DNA of 64,000 bases, taken from assembly GCF_040869045.1 (NCBI RefSeq), contig NC_090319.1:381749601-381813600 (forward strand), read 5' to 3'. The position numbers and the translations under genes are program-made. Below are positions 42,570 through 55,850 of the stretch, in pieces. The DNA is from Eurosta solidaginis. Lineage: Eukaryota; Arthropoda; Insecta; Diptera; Tephritidae. Each line of letters starts with the position of its first letter. The first letter of the stretch is position 1. A model generated the notes under the pieces. It ran no database searches. It saw only the letters and a list, made by a program, of their open reading frames with translations, and had not been told where the DNA came from.

Positions 42570-45415
42570 CACTCTTATAACAAATAGAAAAAAGCTAAGT
42601 TTTTTACACTTCAAAAAGCTAAGAAGATTCTCTTTAGGTGTGACTAATACTGGAAAGCCTTGAAATAACTGATTCTTTAGGAGTGAAGATTTTCTGAGCA
42701 AAATACTAACTTAAGGGTTTAATCAGATTATCGATTACTTCCATTCGTAAAGGCATATGGCATTCGGCAATGGTGGTTACAGTAACGACCTTCATAGTTT
42801 AGTAGCTTCGGTTAAAGTTACCTTATGCCATATATGAACATATAAATATACATACATAAAGTGTGTTCATGTGTGGTAAAGGTGGCATCGCTTATATTGA
42901 CCTTTTGATGTGAATTAAACGGATTGTGATAATTTTTAATTACGCTGCACACACAATTTCACACGCAATCAAGCAAAGATGCCATAAAAATGCACAAATA
43001 TCAACACTTCATAGAAATAAATAAATAATGTGTTAGTATAAGTGAGTGCAATATTCGATTATTGAATAAATCATTTGCAAAAGCCATAAGCGCAAATGAT
43101 CCATAAAATGTAACAATTTTAAATTTAAATATGCAAGTAATGTAACGTAATAACCTTGAGGTCAAGCAACATTAGTACATATGTATATAGAAATATATAT
43201 GCACACAGTTGCAAACATACATACAATGACATTGACCACACAAACGAATCACTTGTATAAAATCTGTAGAAAATTGTGTGTGTTCAAATAAATCGAATTT
43301 TGAAATTTTATACATAATTGAAAATTGGTCAAATGCATAAAAATGCACACAAACACTTGACACATACACACATATATATATATGCGTGTGTGTGTGTGTG
43401 ATTATACCTATGTAAGTATGTATAGCACAAATTAGAAAACCCTAGAGCCACATAACACCAAGCATTCATCCCTATTAAAATACGAATGTCCTTAACAATC
43501 ACAGCGCAAGCAAGAGCTTTATGGGCCGAATGTCGTCTTCAATTTCAAATTCAATTATAAAACAAATTGGCAAGAACCAAAATAAATCGTGACATGTGAG
43601 CATGGAAACAACAACAGTCAACATAGTTGCAGTGTGAGTGATGCAGTTGGTGTGAGAGACAACGCACACACCTAAGTGGTCAATAGCGACAACCAACAAC
43701 CAAGAGTCCATTTCAATAGGGGCGGGGACTCAAAAATAACGGTGATATGAGTATGGATTGCATATCAAATTGAATTGAAATGAAATGTTAACAGATAACA
43801 CCACAACACCAAAAAACCCAATAACGAACAGCTAAATCAGAGAGCCAAAGCGCAAAAGCCAACAGCAGTGATAACAAGGACAACGACAACGACAACGACA
43901 ACAGGTCAAGTAAAACCACAAAGAAACGCGACCACATTCATGTACCTCGCTCGCCACGACAACAAATGGGTGGCAGGTTGCCAAAGTGCACATTGGACTG
44001 TGTTGCATCCACATCAGTATGAGCATTTCAAATGCTGTGTGATCTGGTACACATGTGCAGGTACTGGGTAGAAATACCTCGTCGAGATTTCTTTCTCCTT
44101 CCGTATCAATTTTGTCCCCCTATTTTGATATCGAATTAGTTTAATGCGATTCATTGTGGCGTTTCATACCATACTTCGTTATATCACACACATGTACATT
44201 CTTACACACATGTACTTCCATGCACATACAAGCTCATGTCCATAAAAGACAATTATGGATGAGTACCATTTGTTGGTTTCTATATTGCAAACAAATAGAG
44301 TCTCCTTAGTATTCGTAGATTGTCATGGAGAACAATTGCGTACCGCAAAGAAAATATATGTTGAATGTCCTTCAATCGGAGGGAAGTGGTGATTTTTATA
44401 CAGTAGAAGGGAATAGCGTCGACACTCAGTGAAATCTTTCGGTTTTTATATGTTTACAAAGAAAGTGAACAACGGTCTAAACTCCCTCAATAGTGCATCC
44501 ATGTAAAGCTTAAAAGCTATTGTTATGCCCAGATTTTGCCGTTCTCGTTGCTAATAAACCCCGCCGCAGCTCAGCTGGTGCTCAACTGTTGCTATCCTGA
44601 TTTTTGAACTATTGCTGACCACCGATCATTCTGTCGTAGAAATTTTCAACTAACCCGCGAGTCGCATATTTTTCACGACGCTCTCCCGTTTTGCACTCTC
44701 TCGCTACGGAAAGCTGCTGCTCTTTTAATACCACAAGCCGGTGGTTGTGTAATCGATCTTGGCATATAAACATATATGGTGTTGGTACTCATAAACGGCA
44801 TTCGATCTGGGACGCTTTTTCGCCTAATGTATTGCAAAACTTGCTGCAAGAGTTTCCAGTGATGATATGATACCTCGCCGAATGACACTGTAATCAAGCT
44901 ATAGAGCCACTCCCACCTCAATCTTAGTTGCTACAGGGCTAAGCAATAAGTACTGCGTCCTTGTTCAACACAGTAATCAGCGGAAATGAAAATGCAAAGC
45001 TTTTTTTAATCTAATACATCTTCGACCTGCACAAGATAATCCGAGAAAACTCGACCATATGGTAGGGATACACTACGACCGAATATATGATGCCCCCTCG
45101 TATAATACCGCCTTTTCGTCAAACGGATCCAGTTGAGGACTATCGAGCAGCTGCTGTTATTAGCATCGTCCATGGATACAATTTGCATAGAGGACCACAT
45201 CGAATGGTTGACAAAACGAAAGCACGAAGAAGATTGACAACAACCTCGAACTCCAGGGAATAACACATAAGAGGGTCGTTGAAACCGACATCCAAAATAA
45301 TATGGGCTTAAAAGCTTCGGCGAATTCAGCGTTGTTAGCACGCTGTTGGAGAAAGTAATTATTGTCTGTGTTAGGGATGGTACGAGATTACAAATAAGGG
45401 TTTACCACAAACTAA
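42570..45415. other. No gene recognised; microsatellites
   Basis: TATATATATGCGTGTGTGTG at about 43375-43400 and ACGACAACGACAACGACAAC near 43880 are simple repeats. Reverse frames at 44673-44921 and 45006-45341 look protein-like in places (WKLLQQVLQYIRRKS) but I cannot assign a family. They may be transposon relics. Confidence 0.5.
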
Positions 45416-48400
45416 AAAAAACAAGTAAGAACGGAACTGTCTTCGGCTGTGCCGAAGACTTCATTCCTTTCATGAATGGGGCTGAACAATAATCTTATCC
45501 CGCTCGTAATCTCCGAATAATCGGATGTATAAGATAAGAAATATATAGTGAACAGATCTACATACCTTAACGATTTTTAAGATAAATATAAAATAAAAAA
45601 TAGGTAGGTACTTTTTGTGAGGATCCAAAGTTTCAGGTTTTTTGTGGTCTGCGTGTAAAAACTATGAGTACGAATCACGTCTTTCAACAATATATGACGT
45701 AGGCGTAACTATATGATGAAATTTGATGAATTCTGAAGCTTCTAGCCGTAAAAAGGGGGCAAAAATTAGAGTTTATATGGGGTATATAATATATCTACCA
45801 CCGATCTCTATGATTTTTTCAGACAACGATATATGATATATACGTAAGCATTTTGTGAAATTTGAAGCTTGCAGCTGTTAAAACGGGGCAGAAATTGCGC
45901 AAAGTTTCTTATCTGAACAATCGGTTGTATGAGATATATACTATATATACAACCGATCTCTATGATTTTTTCAGACAACAATATATGCTATATACGTAAG
46001 CATTTGGTGAAATTTGAACATATCTAAACGATTTTTAAGATAAATATAAAATAAAAAATAGGTAGGTAATCTGTGTGAGGATGCAAAACTTCTCGTTTTT
46101 TGTGGTCTGCATGTAAAAACTATGAGTACGAATCACGTCTTTCAAAAATATATGACGTAAACGTAACTATTTGATGAAATTTGATGAATTTTGAAGCTTC
46201 TAGCCGAAAAAAGGGGCAAAAATGACAGTTTATATGAAGTATATAATATATATACCACCGATCTCTATGATTTTTTCAGACAACAATATATGATATATAC
46301 GTAAGCATTTTGTGAAATTTGAAGCTTGCAGCTGTTAAAACGGGGCAGAAATTGCGCAAAGTTTCTTATCTGAACAATCGGTTGTATGAGATATATACTA
46401 TATATACAACCGATCTCTATGATTTTTTCAGACAACAATATATGCTATATACGTAAGCAATCGGTGAAATTTGAAGCTTATAGCTGTTAAAATGGGGTAG
46501 AAATTCCGAAAAGTTTCTTATCTGAACAATCGGTTGTATGAGATATATACTATATATACAACCGATCTCTATGATTTTTTCAGACAACAATATATGCTAT
46601 ATACGTAAGCAATCGGTGAAATTTGAAGCTTATAGCTGTTAAAATGGTGTAGAAATTGCGAAAAGTTTCTTAGCTGAACAATCGGTTGTATGAGATATAT
46701 ACTATATATACAACCGATCTCTATGATTTTTGCAGACAACAATATATGCTATATATGTACGTAAGCAATCGGTGAAATTTGAAGCTTATAGCTGTTAAAA
46801 TGGGGTAGAAATTGCGAAAAGTTTCTTATCTGAACAATCGGTTGTATAAGATATATACTATATATACAACCGATTTCTATGATTTTTGCAGACAACAATA
46901 CATGCTATATATGTACGTAAGCAATCGGTGAAATTTGAAGCTTATAGCTGTTAAAATGGGGTAGAAATTGCGAAAAGTTTCTTAGCTGAACAATCGGTTG
47001 TATGAGATATATACTATATATACAACCGATCTCTATGATTTTTGCAGACAACAATATATGCTATATATGTACGTAAGCAATCGGTGAAATTTGAAGCTTA
47101 TAGCTGTTAAAATGGGGTAGAAATTGCGAAAAGTTTCTTATCTGAACAATCGGTTGTATAAGATATATACTATATATACAACCGATCTCTATGATTTTTG
47201 CAGACAACAATATATGCTATATATGTACGTAAGCAATCGGTGAAATTTGAAGCTTATAGCTGTTAAAATGGGGTAGAAATTGCGAAAAGTTTCTTAGCTG
47301 AACAATCGGTTGTATGAGATATATACTATATATACAACCGATCTCTATGATTTTTTCAGACAACAATATATGCTATATACGTAAGCAATCGGTGAAATTT
47401 GAAGCTTATAGCTGTTAAAATGGTGTAGAAATTGCGAAAAGTTTCTTAGCTGAACAATCGGTTGTATGAGATATATACTATATATACAACCGATCTCTAT
47501 GATTTTTTCAGACAACAATATATGCTATATACGTAAGCAATCGGTGAAATTTGAAGCTTATAGCTGTTAAAATGGTGTAGAAATTGCGAAAAGTTTCTTA
47601 GCTGAACAATCGGTTGTATGAGATATATACTATATATACAACCGATCTCTATGATTTTTGCAGACAACAATATATGCTATATATGTACGTAAGCAATCGG
47701 TGAAATTTGAAGCTTATAGCTGTTAAAATGGGGTAGAAATTGCGAAAAGTTTCTTATCTGAACAATCGGTTGTATAAGATATATACTATATATACAACCG
47801 ATCTCTATGATTTTTTCAGACAACAATATATGCTATATACGTAAGTATTCGCTGAAATTTGAAGCTTCTAGCTGTTAAAATGGGACTAAAATTTGCGAAA
47901 ATATATATATATATATACTATATATATACTATATATACCACCATATATATACTATATATACCACCGATCTTTATGATTTTTGCAGACAACAATATATGCT
48001 ATATATGTACGTAAGCAATCGGTGAAATTTGAAGCTTATAGCTGTTAAAATGGGGTAGAAATTGCGTAAAGTTTCTTATCTGAACAATCGGTTGTATGAG
48101 ATATATACTATATATACAACCGATCTCTATGATTTTTTCAGACAACAATATATGCTATATACGTAAGTATTCGCTGAAATTTGAAGCTTCTAGCTGTTAA
48201 AATGGTGTAGAAATTGCGAAAAGTTTCTTATCTGAACAATCGGTTGTATGAGATATATACTATATATACAACCGATCTCTATGATTTTTGCAGACAACAA
48301 TATATGCTATATATGTACGTAAGCAATCGGTGAAATTTGAAGCTTATAGCTGTTAAAATGGGGTAGAAATTGCGTAAAGTTTCTTATCTGAACAATCGGT

Positions 48401-50260
48401 TGTATGAGATATATACTATATATACAACCGATCTCTATGATTTTTTCAGACAACAATATATGCTATATACGTAAGTATTCGCTGAAATTTGAAGCTTCTA
48501 GCTGTTAAAATGGGACTAAAATTTGCGAAAATATATATATATATATACTATATATATACTATATATACCACCATATATATACTATATATACCACCGATCT
48601 TTATGATTTTTGCAGACAACAATATATGCTATATATGTACGTAAGCAATCGGTGAAATTTGAAGCTTATAGCTGTTAAAATGGGGTAGAAATTGCGTAAA
48701 GTTTCTTATCTGAACAATCGGTTGTATGAGATATATACTATATATACAACCGATCTCTATGATTTTTTCAGACAACAATATATGCTATATACGTAAGTAT
48801 TCGGTGCAATTTGAAGCTTCTAGCTGTTAAAATGGGGCTAAAATTTGCGAAAATATATATATATATATACTATATATATACTATATATACCACCATATAT
48901 ATACTATATATACCACCGATCTCTATGATTTTTGCAGACAACAATATATGCTATATATGTACGTAAGCAATCGGTGAAATTTGAAGCTTATAGCTGTTAA
49001 AATGGGGTAGAAATTGCGTAAAGTTTCTTATCTGAACAATCGGTTGTATGAGATATATACTATATATACAACCGATCTCTATGATTTTTTCAGACAACAA
49101 TATATGCTATATACGTAAGCAATCGGTGAAATTTGAAGCTTATAGCTGTTAAAATGGTGTAGAAATTGCGAAAAGTTTCTTATCTGAACAATCGGTTGTA
49201 TGAGATATATACTATATATACAACCGATCTCTATGATTTTTGCAGACAACAATATATGCTATATATGTACGTAAGCAATCGGTGAAATTTGAAGCTTATA
49301 GCTGTTAAAATGGGGTAGAAATTGCGTAAAGTTTCTTATCTGAACAATCGGTTGTATGAGATATATACTATATATACAACCGATCTCTATGATTTTTGCA
49401 GACAACAATATATGCTATATATGTACGTAAGCAATCGGTGAAATTTGAAGCTTATAGCTGTTAAAATGGGGTAGAAATTGCGTAAAGTTTCTTATCTGAA
49501 CAATCGGTTGTATGAGATATATACTATATATACAACCGATCTCTATGATTTTTTCAGACAACAATATATGCTATATACGTAAGCAATCGGTGAAATTTGA
49601 AGCTTATAGCTGTTAAAATGGTGTAGAAATTGCGAAAAGTTTCTTATCTGAACAATCGGTTGTATGAGATATATACTATATATACAACCGATCTCTATGA
49701 TTTTTTCAGACAACAATATATGCTATATACGTAAGCATTCGTTGAAATTTGAAGCCTCTAGCTCTTTAAATAGGGCAGTAATTACTAAAAGTTCCTTATC
49801 TGAACAATCGGTTGTGGGGGATATATACTATATATACGACCGATCTCATCAATTTTTTCAGGCAACAATACGTGCAATATACGAAAGTATACGGTGAAGT
49901 TTGAAGCTTCAATCTGTTAAATTGGGTAAGATATTACAAAAATCCTCTTTTTCTGAGAAATCGGTTGTATGGAGGATATATGCTATAGTGGACCGATCCG
50001 GTCGGTTATTACAAATGTCTAATCGGACACCCAAATATACCCGCTCACCAAATTTTATCAAGATATCTCAAAAATTGAGGGACTAGTTTGCATACAAACA
50101 GACAGACGGACAGACGGACATGGCTAAATCAACTCAGCTCTTCAACCTGATTATTTCGGTATACTTAATGGTGGGTCTATCTATTTTCCTTTAAGGACTT
50201 ACAATTTTCGGTTTCGTGACGAAATTAATATACCATTTCATTTTCATGAAAGGTATAAAA
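45416..50260 (+). mobile_element. Dispersed non-coding element with an expanded internal array
   Basis: Starts AACAAGTAAGAACGGAAC with a perfect hairpin (GTCTTCGGC/GCCGAAGAC, 45439-45459). It ends with CAGACAGACGGACAGACGGA, TTCCTTTAAGGACTTACAAT and CATTTTCATGAAAGGTATAA near 50260. The left end has CCTTTCATGAATGG, a partial inverted match to the right end. A leader of about 459 bp (AATAGGTAGGT..., TTTTTTGTGGTCTGC) is present twice (about 45597 and 46056). No ORF of substance is present. The mobiliser is unknown. Confidence 0.75.
45900..49840. repeat. 152/156-bp tandem array, about 22 monomers
   Basis: The landmark GAACAATCGGTTGTAT recurs at 46372, 46524, 46676 and 46832, giving 152 or 156 bp. 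The 4-bp difference is TATATAC versus TATATATGTAC. Nearly every monomer holds an inverted repeat, ATCGGTTGTAT ... ATACAACCGAT, around an AT-rich loop. Three variant monomers near 47896, 48526 and 48850 replace part of the unit with long (TA)n-ACTATATATACCACC runs. They are spaced 628 and about 324 bp, indicating higher-order amplification. Confidence 0.95.
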
Positions 50261-52115
50261 ATAGGTAGGTTCTTTGTGTGAGGATGCAAAGCTTCACGTT
50301 TTTTGTGGTCTGCATGTAAAAACTATGACTACGAATCACGTATTTCAAAAATATATGACGTAAACGTAACTATTTGATGAAATTTGATGAATTTTGAAGC
50401 TTCTAGCAGTAAAAAAGTGGCAAAAATAACAGTTTATATGAAGTATATAATATATAATATGATTTTTTCAAACAACAATATATGCTATACACGTAAGCAT
50501 TTGGTGAAATTTGAACATATCTAAACGATTTTTAAGATAAATATAAAATAAAAAATAGGTAGGTAATCTGTGTGGGAATGCAAAGCTTCACGTTTTTTGT
50601 GGTCTGCATGTAAAAACTATGACTACGAATCACGTCTTTCAAAAATATATGACGTAAACGTAACTATTTGATGAAATTTGATGAATTTTGAAGCTTCTAG
50701 CCGTAAAAAGGGGGCAAAAATGACAGTTTATATGAAGTATATAATATATATACCACCGATCTCTATGATTTTTTCAGACAACAATATATGCTATATACGT
50801 AAGCATTTTGTGGAATTTGAAGCTTCTAGCTGTTAAACCGGGGCAGAAATTGCGCAAAGTTTCTTATCTGAACAATCGGTTGTATGAGATATATTCTATG
50901 TATACCACCGATCTCTATGATTTTTTCAGACAACAATACATGCTATACACGTAAGCATTTGGTGAAATTTGAAGCTTATAGCTGTTAAAATGAGGCAGAA
51001 ATCGCAAAAAAAAATATATATACTATATACATATATACTATATATACCATCATATATATATTATATATATCACCGATCTCCATGATTTTTTGACACAACA
51101 ATACATACTATATACGTAAGCAATCGGTGAAATTTGAAGCTTATAGCTGTTAAAATGGGGTAGAAATTGCGAAAAGTTTCTTATCTGAACAATCGGTTGT
51201 ATGAGATATATACTACATATACAACCGATCTCTATGATTTTTTTAGACAACAATATATGCTATATACGTAAGCAATCGGTGAAATTTGAAGCTTATAGCT
51301 GTTAAAATGGGGTAGAAATTGCGAAAAGTTTCTTATCTGAACAATCGGTTGTATGAGATATATACTATATATACAACCGATCTCTATGATTTTTTCAGAC
51401 AACAATATATGCTATATACGTAAGTATTCTGTGAAATTTGAAGCTTCTAGCTGTTAAAATGGGGCTAAAATTTGCAAATATATATATATATATACTATAT
51501 ATATATACTATATATACCACCATATATAAACTATATATACCACCGATCTTTATGATTTTTTCAGACAACAACATATGCTATATACGTAAACATTCGTTGA
51601 AATTTGAAGCCTCTAGCTCTTAAAATAGGGCAGTAATTACGAAAAGTTCCTTATCTGAACAATCGGTTGTATGGGATATATACTATATATACGACCGATC
51701 TCATCAATTTTTTCAGGCAACAATACGTGCAATATACGAAAGTATATGGTGAAGTTTGAAGCTTCAATCTGTTAAATTGGGTAAGATATTACTAAAATCC
51801 TCTTTTTCTGAAAAATCATTGTATGGAGGATATATGCTATAGTGGTCCAAACCGGTCGGTTCCGACAAATGTCCAATCGGACACCCAAATACACCCGCTC
51901 ACCAAATTTTATCAAGATATCTCAAAAATTGAGGGACTAGTTTGCATACAAACAGACAGACGGACAGACGGACATAGCTAAATCAACTCAGCTCTTCAAC
52001 CTGATTATTTCGGTATACTTAATGGTGGGTCTATCTATTTTCCTTTAAGGACTTACAATTTTCGGTTTCGTGACGAAATTAGTATACCATTTCATTTTCA
52101 TGAAAGGTATAAAAA
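50261..52115 (+). mobile_element. Second, mostly unexpanded copy of the same element
   Basis: Begins at AATAGGTAGGTTCTTTGTGT directly after the first copy's end. It carries the leader twice, about five hairpin-type monomers and the same 3' end (CAGACAGACGGACAGACGGA ... CATTTTCATGAAAGGTATAA). It lacks the 5' hairpin start, so the two are joined tail to internal head, as after unequal exchange. Confidence 0.8.
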
Positions 52116-53394
52116 TGTTCAGAAAATGAGACAAATGTAGGCAGGAGTAAAGAGGAAGAGTCATTGTGATCGACGCCTGACTGCGAATATTCTGAATAGC
52201 TACGGCAGCCATAATTCAGCTCAGTTGTCTAAGACGAATTCTTGCACACTGGAGTGAGACAGGCACATCTTCAGCTTAGTGCGTAACAGAGTAGTGAAAT
52301 GCAGCGATCTCGTGAGGGAAAAGTTTAGCGAAATTTCATTAGCTGGCCGTAGGTATGGATGCTATCAGGGAGTTTTTGGGCGACAGCTATTTTTAAATAT
52401 CTGAGTTATTGTTACGGGTTCTGGCTGGTTGCATGCGTAGACGAGCCTCCAGCATTAGTTTTGAATAGGATAATTGTTTTCTTTGGAGAGGCTTGGCAGG
52501 GAAAGAGACTCTATGCCGTGATAGAGGTGAGCTCAGTGTGTGCTACTTCTAGATGAACATTCGCAGCCAGAAGCTTGTATGTAAACCAAATCTTCCGACT
52601 GATAATTGGAGGATCCTCAGGGTAAAGAAGTCCCTCCCTGACACAAAGGTTGCAATCGCCTATGGTTTCGACCAGTTGAATATTCTCGAAGGCTAATCAT
52701 TTTTATTTCCACCCGCTTTTACGGTATATGTACCAACAAATTGGCAAAAGCATTGATTAGGTTGAGTACAAACATTTTCGATTTATTTTCTATTAATTCA
52801 CCCTCAGACCGAATGTGACAAGCTGACCTTGGGGGATTTGTCAGAAAATCAGCAGTAACGTTAAGGTGCCAATTAAGGGCTTTTTAGTATCAATTACAAA
52901 GCAACATTTTTCCACACCTCAGGGTTTATAATCGACGTAGATACTATATATGTATGTAATATGAGGATAGGGGAAATCACAGCCAGCGTAAAGGACATAC
53001 ATGGGAGTATTGATGACAGGACCATTGATATGAGCGAAGGGTCAGCGAAATTGTTATTGTTTTAGCTGCTAGCATTTTGGAGTGATTTATTAACAGTAAG
53101 AAAATGTCACTGCGATAATGCGTGTGTAAGAGGATATTAAAATAAATGTGTAAGACATAAAAAGGGATTATGTAAGAGCATATGGACATATTTCTTGTTG
53201 AATTTGGAGAAAAAGAAATTTTGGGGGAGTAATATTAATTTCCGCTTGCTGCAATATCAACACATAAGCAATTAGTGGAGTAATTAAAACTAATGAAAAC
53301 ACATACACAAATATGAAATTGTAATTCATAAAGGCAGAACTCTTGTTGTTGTTGTTGTTTTCACAGCAAAAAAGTTTCCAGAAGGTTTAGGGAA
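52116..53394. other. No gene seen
   Basis: AT-rich sequence. The frame at 52359-52556 has no recognisable motif. TTGTTGTTGTTGTTG lies at 53344-53358. Confidence 0.5.
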
Positions 53395-54144
53395 TGTTAG
53401 GCATATGGTCAGTTCTTTGTCGAAATAAATCCGGTACGCTGCACGGTACCAGCTCCTTCTGTTACAAATTCGACTCCTTCGGTAATGATTTTATTGAAAC
53501 CTCGAATATTCGGGTCTGTGGATTTTTAGATGTGCGAACGATCCGAGGACCTAACATCGATTCGGACCATTATCTCATTGCAGCCAAAACGCACCCGCCT
53601 CAACGCGGCTAAAAACAAGGAACAAAAAACACAAGGAAAGCTAGACGTCGAAAAGCTTCAATCACAACAGACTGCCAATGATTTCGCAACTCGACTCTCA
53701 CACCTGCTCTCTGAGGGCACAACTCATCCTGAAGGAATACAGGAGCAGTGGGAGCATATCTCCAAAGCACTTCATACTGCCGCCGGGGAAAAAATTGGTT
53801 ACCGGCGGCCACGAAAAAACAACTGGTATGATGAAGAATGCCGCGTTGCAACCGAAAGAAAAGACGCTGCCTACAGGGCTACGTTAAAAGCGAGCGCGAC
53901 AAGAGGAGTGTGTGAACGCTATCGTGAGTTGAAAAGGGAAGCGAGACGCCTTTTCAGGAAGAAAAAAGCAGAAGCAGAAAGGCGTGAGTGCGAGGAGCTT
54001 GAGCTGCTAGCCACCAGGAATAACGACCGAAAATTCTACCAAACAATACGGCTACAGACGGAAGGTTTTAAGACCGGGGCAAACTCCTGTAGGAATGAAA
54101 ACGGCGACCTTGTAACTGATGTCCAGAGAGTGCTTAGATTATGA
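53395..54144 (+). pseudogene. RTE-like LINE, endonuclease end and linker
   Basis: The first frame ends with VRTIRGPNIDSDHYLIAA, the C-terminal SDH motif of an APE-type endonuclease. A frameshift at about 53600 leads into a 204-codon linker frame rich in Lys/Arg/Glu (RELKREARRLFRKKKAEAER) that stops at a TGA at 54142-54144. The element is 5' truncated. Confidence 0.8.
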
Positions 54145-54980
54145 AGGGAACACTTCTCTGCTCTCCTAAATGGAGGCAGCAATTCACCGCGCAGAGATGA
54201 AGAACCCGATCCCGCAATCGATGATGATGGTATATATGTCCCCCCGCCCGATTATGACGAAGTTAGAATAGCAATAACCAGATTGAAAAACCTCAAGGCC
54301 GTGAGCGCTGATGGATTGCCTGCGGAGCTATTCAAGTTCGGCGGCGAGGAGTTGGTAAGGCGCATGCAGCAGCTTCTTAGCAAAATATGGCCGGACGAAA
54401 GCATGCCCGACGGTTGGAATCTAAGTGTTCTTTGCCCAGTCCACAAGAAGGGGGATACTGCAACATGCACCAACTATCGTGGAATCAGCCTTCTTAATAT
54501 CGCATATAAGGTCCTTTCAAGTGTATTGTGTGAAAGATTGAAGCCCACCGTGAACCGGCTGATTGGACCTTATCAGTGCGGCTTCAGACCTGGTAAATCT
54601 ACCATCGACCAGATTTTCACAATGCGCCAAATCTTGGAAAAAACCCGTGAAAAGAGAATCGACACACATCACCTCTTCGTCGACTTTAAAGCCGCCTTCG
54701 ACAGCACGAAAAGGAGCTGCCTATATGCAGCTATGTCTGAATTTGGTTTCCCCGCAAAACTTATACGGCTGTGCAAAATGACGTTGAGCAACACCATCAG
54801 CTCAGTCAGAATTGGGAAGGACCTCTCCGAGCCGTTCGAAACTAAATGAGGTTTCAGACAGGGTGACCCCTTATCGTGCGATTTCTTTAATTTGATGCTG
54901 GAGAAAATTATACTAGCTGCAGAACTTAACCGCACTGGAACAATATACTATAAAAGCGTGCAATTACTGGCATCGGCCTA
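54145..54980 (+). pseudogene. RTE-like LINE reverse transcriptase, YADD lost
   Basis: Same frame as the linker. Motifs are NLKAVSADGLPAELFKFGG, CPVHKKGD, CTNYRGISLLNIAYKVLS, GPYQCGFRPGKSTIDQIF and HLFVDFKAAFDS. A TGA at 54847-54849 is followed by GFRQGDPLSCDFFNLMLEK. After KSVQLLA the expected YADD box is absent. Sequence passes from CTGGCAT to CGGCCTAAACACC near 54970 and the downstream frame shifts. The copy cannot encode an active polymerase. Assignment to the RTE clade is from overall motif style and is moderately certain. Confidence 0.85.
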
Positions 54981-55019
54981 AACACCCGCGCTGTTAGTTC
55001 TGCTTACTCCAAGCTGGAA

Positions 55020-55776
55020 AAAGAAGCGGTAAAGATGGGTTTGATGGTGAATGAGGACAAAACGAAGTACCTGCTGTCATCGAGCAAAGAGTCAGCGCAT
55101 ATGCGCCTTGGCAACCACGCTACTGTTGGCAGCCATAATTTCGAAATAGTAAAAGACTTCGTTTATTTGGAAACCAGCATCAACACTAGCAACAACATCA
55201 GCACTGAAATCCAGCGAAGAATCAATCTTGCCAATAAATGCTACTTTGGACTAGGTAGGCAATTGAAAAGTAAAGTCCTCTCTCGGCGAACGAAAATCAT
55301 ACTCTACAAGTCACTTATCGTACCCGTCCTGCTATATGGGGCAGAAGCATGGACCATGACAACAGCAGATGAAGCGGCTTGGGGAGTCTTCGAGAGAAAA
55401 GTTCTTCGAAAGATTTATGGACCTCTACGCGTTGGCGATGGCGAGTACCGAAGAAGATTTAACGATGAGCTGTACGTGCTCTACGCAGACATCAACATAG
55501 TCCAGCGAATTAAAACGCAGCGGCTGCGCTGGTTAGGCCATGTTATGCGAATGAAAGATGATGCTCCGGCCAAGAAAGTGTTTCTGTCGGAACCCGCCTA
55601 TGGAAGCAGAGGTAGAGGGGGGCCCCCACTCCGTTGGAAGGACCAGGTGGAAAACGATTTAAACTCCCTTGGTGTGATCAATTGGCGCCGGTTGGCGGAG
55701 CGAAGGAGCGACTGGCGCGCCTTGTTGGACGGCCTCCGTTTAGACGGTTAAGCGCCAATTAAGTAAGTAAGTAAGG
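55020..55776 (+). pseudogene. RTE-like LINE C-terminal domain and TAAG tail
   Basis: An open frame of 238 codons to the TAA at 55749: MVNEDKTKYLLSSSKESAH, FGLGRQLKSKVLSRRTKII, LLYGAEAWTMTTADEAAWGV, ERKVLRKIYGPLRVGDGEYR, RLRWLGHVMRMKDDAPAKKV and LRWKDQVENDLNSLG. The 3' end is CCAATTAAGTAAGTAAGTAA at 55756-55775, a short tetranucleotide tail. It serves as reference for the fragments at 871, 29335-30265 and 35945-37130. Confidence 0.9.
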
Positions 55777-55850
55777 ATTTTAGTCTACTCTTACGACAGG
55801 CATGCTGTACCGTAGAAATATTCTTAGGCTCTTATTCCAGCGGAAAAAAG
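55777..55850 (-). repeat. SINE-like repeat, 5' module fragment
   Basis: The reverse complement reads CCGCTGGAATAAGAGCCTAA, GAATATTTC..., GCATGCCTGTCGTAAGAGTA and ACTAAAATC, like the start of copy B (AGCGGGTTAGGGGGCTTAGA, GTATGCTTGTCGTAAAAGGC). Confidence 0.55.

Noticed and set aside
45900..49840. CRISPR-like array
   Set aside because: The sequence is eukaryotic, and monomers are 152/156 bp head-to-tail copies without unique spacers.
45416..52115. LTR pair flanking the hairpin array
   Set aside because: The two copies are not terminal direct repeats of one element; no PBS, polypurine tract or coding region was found.
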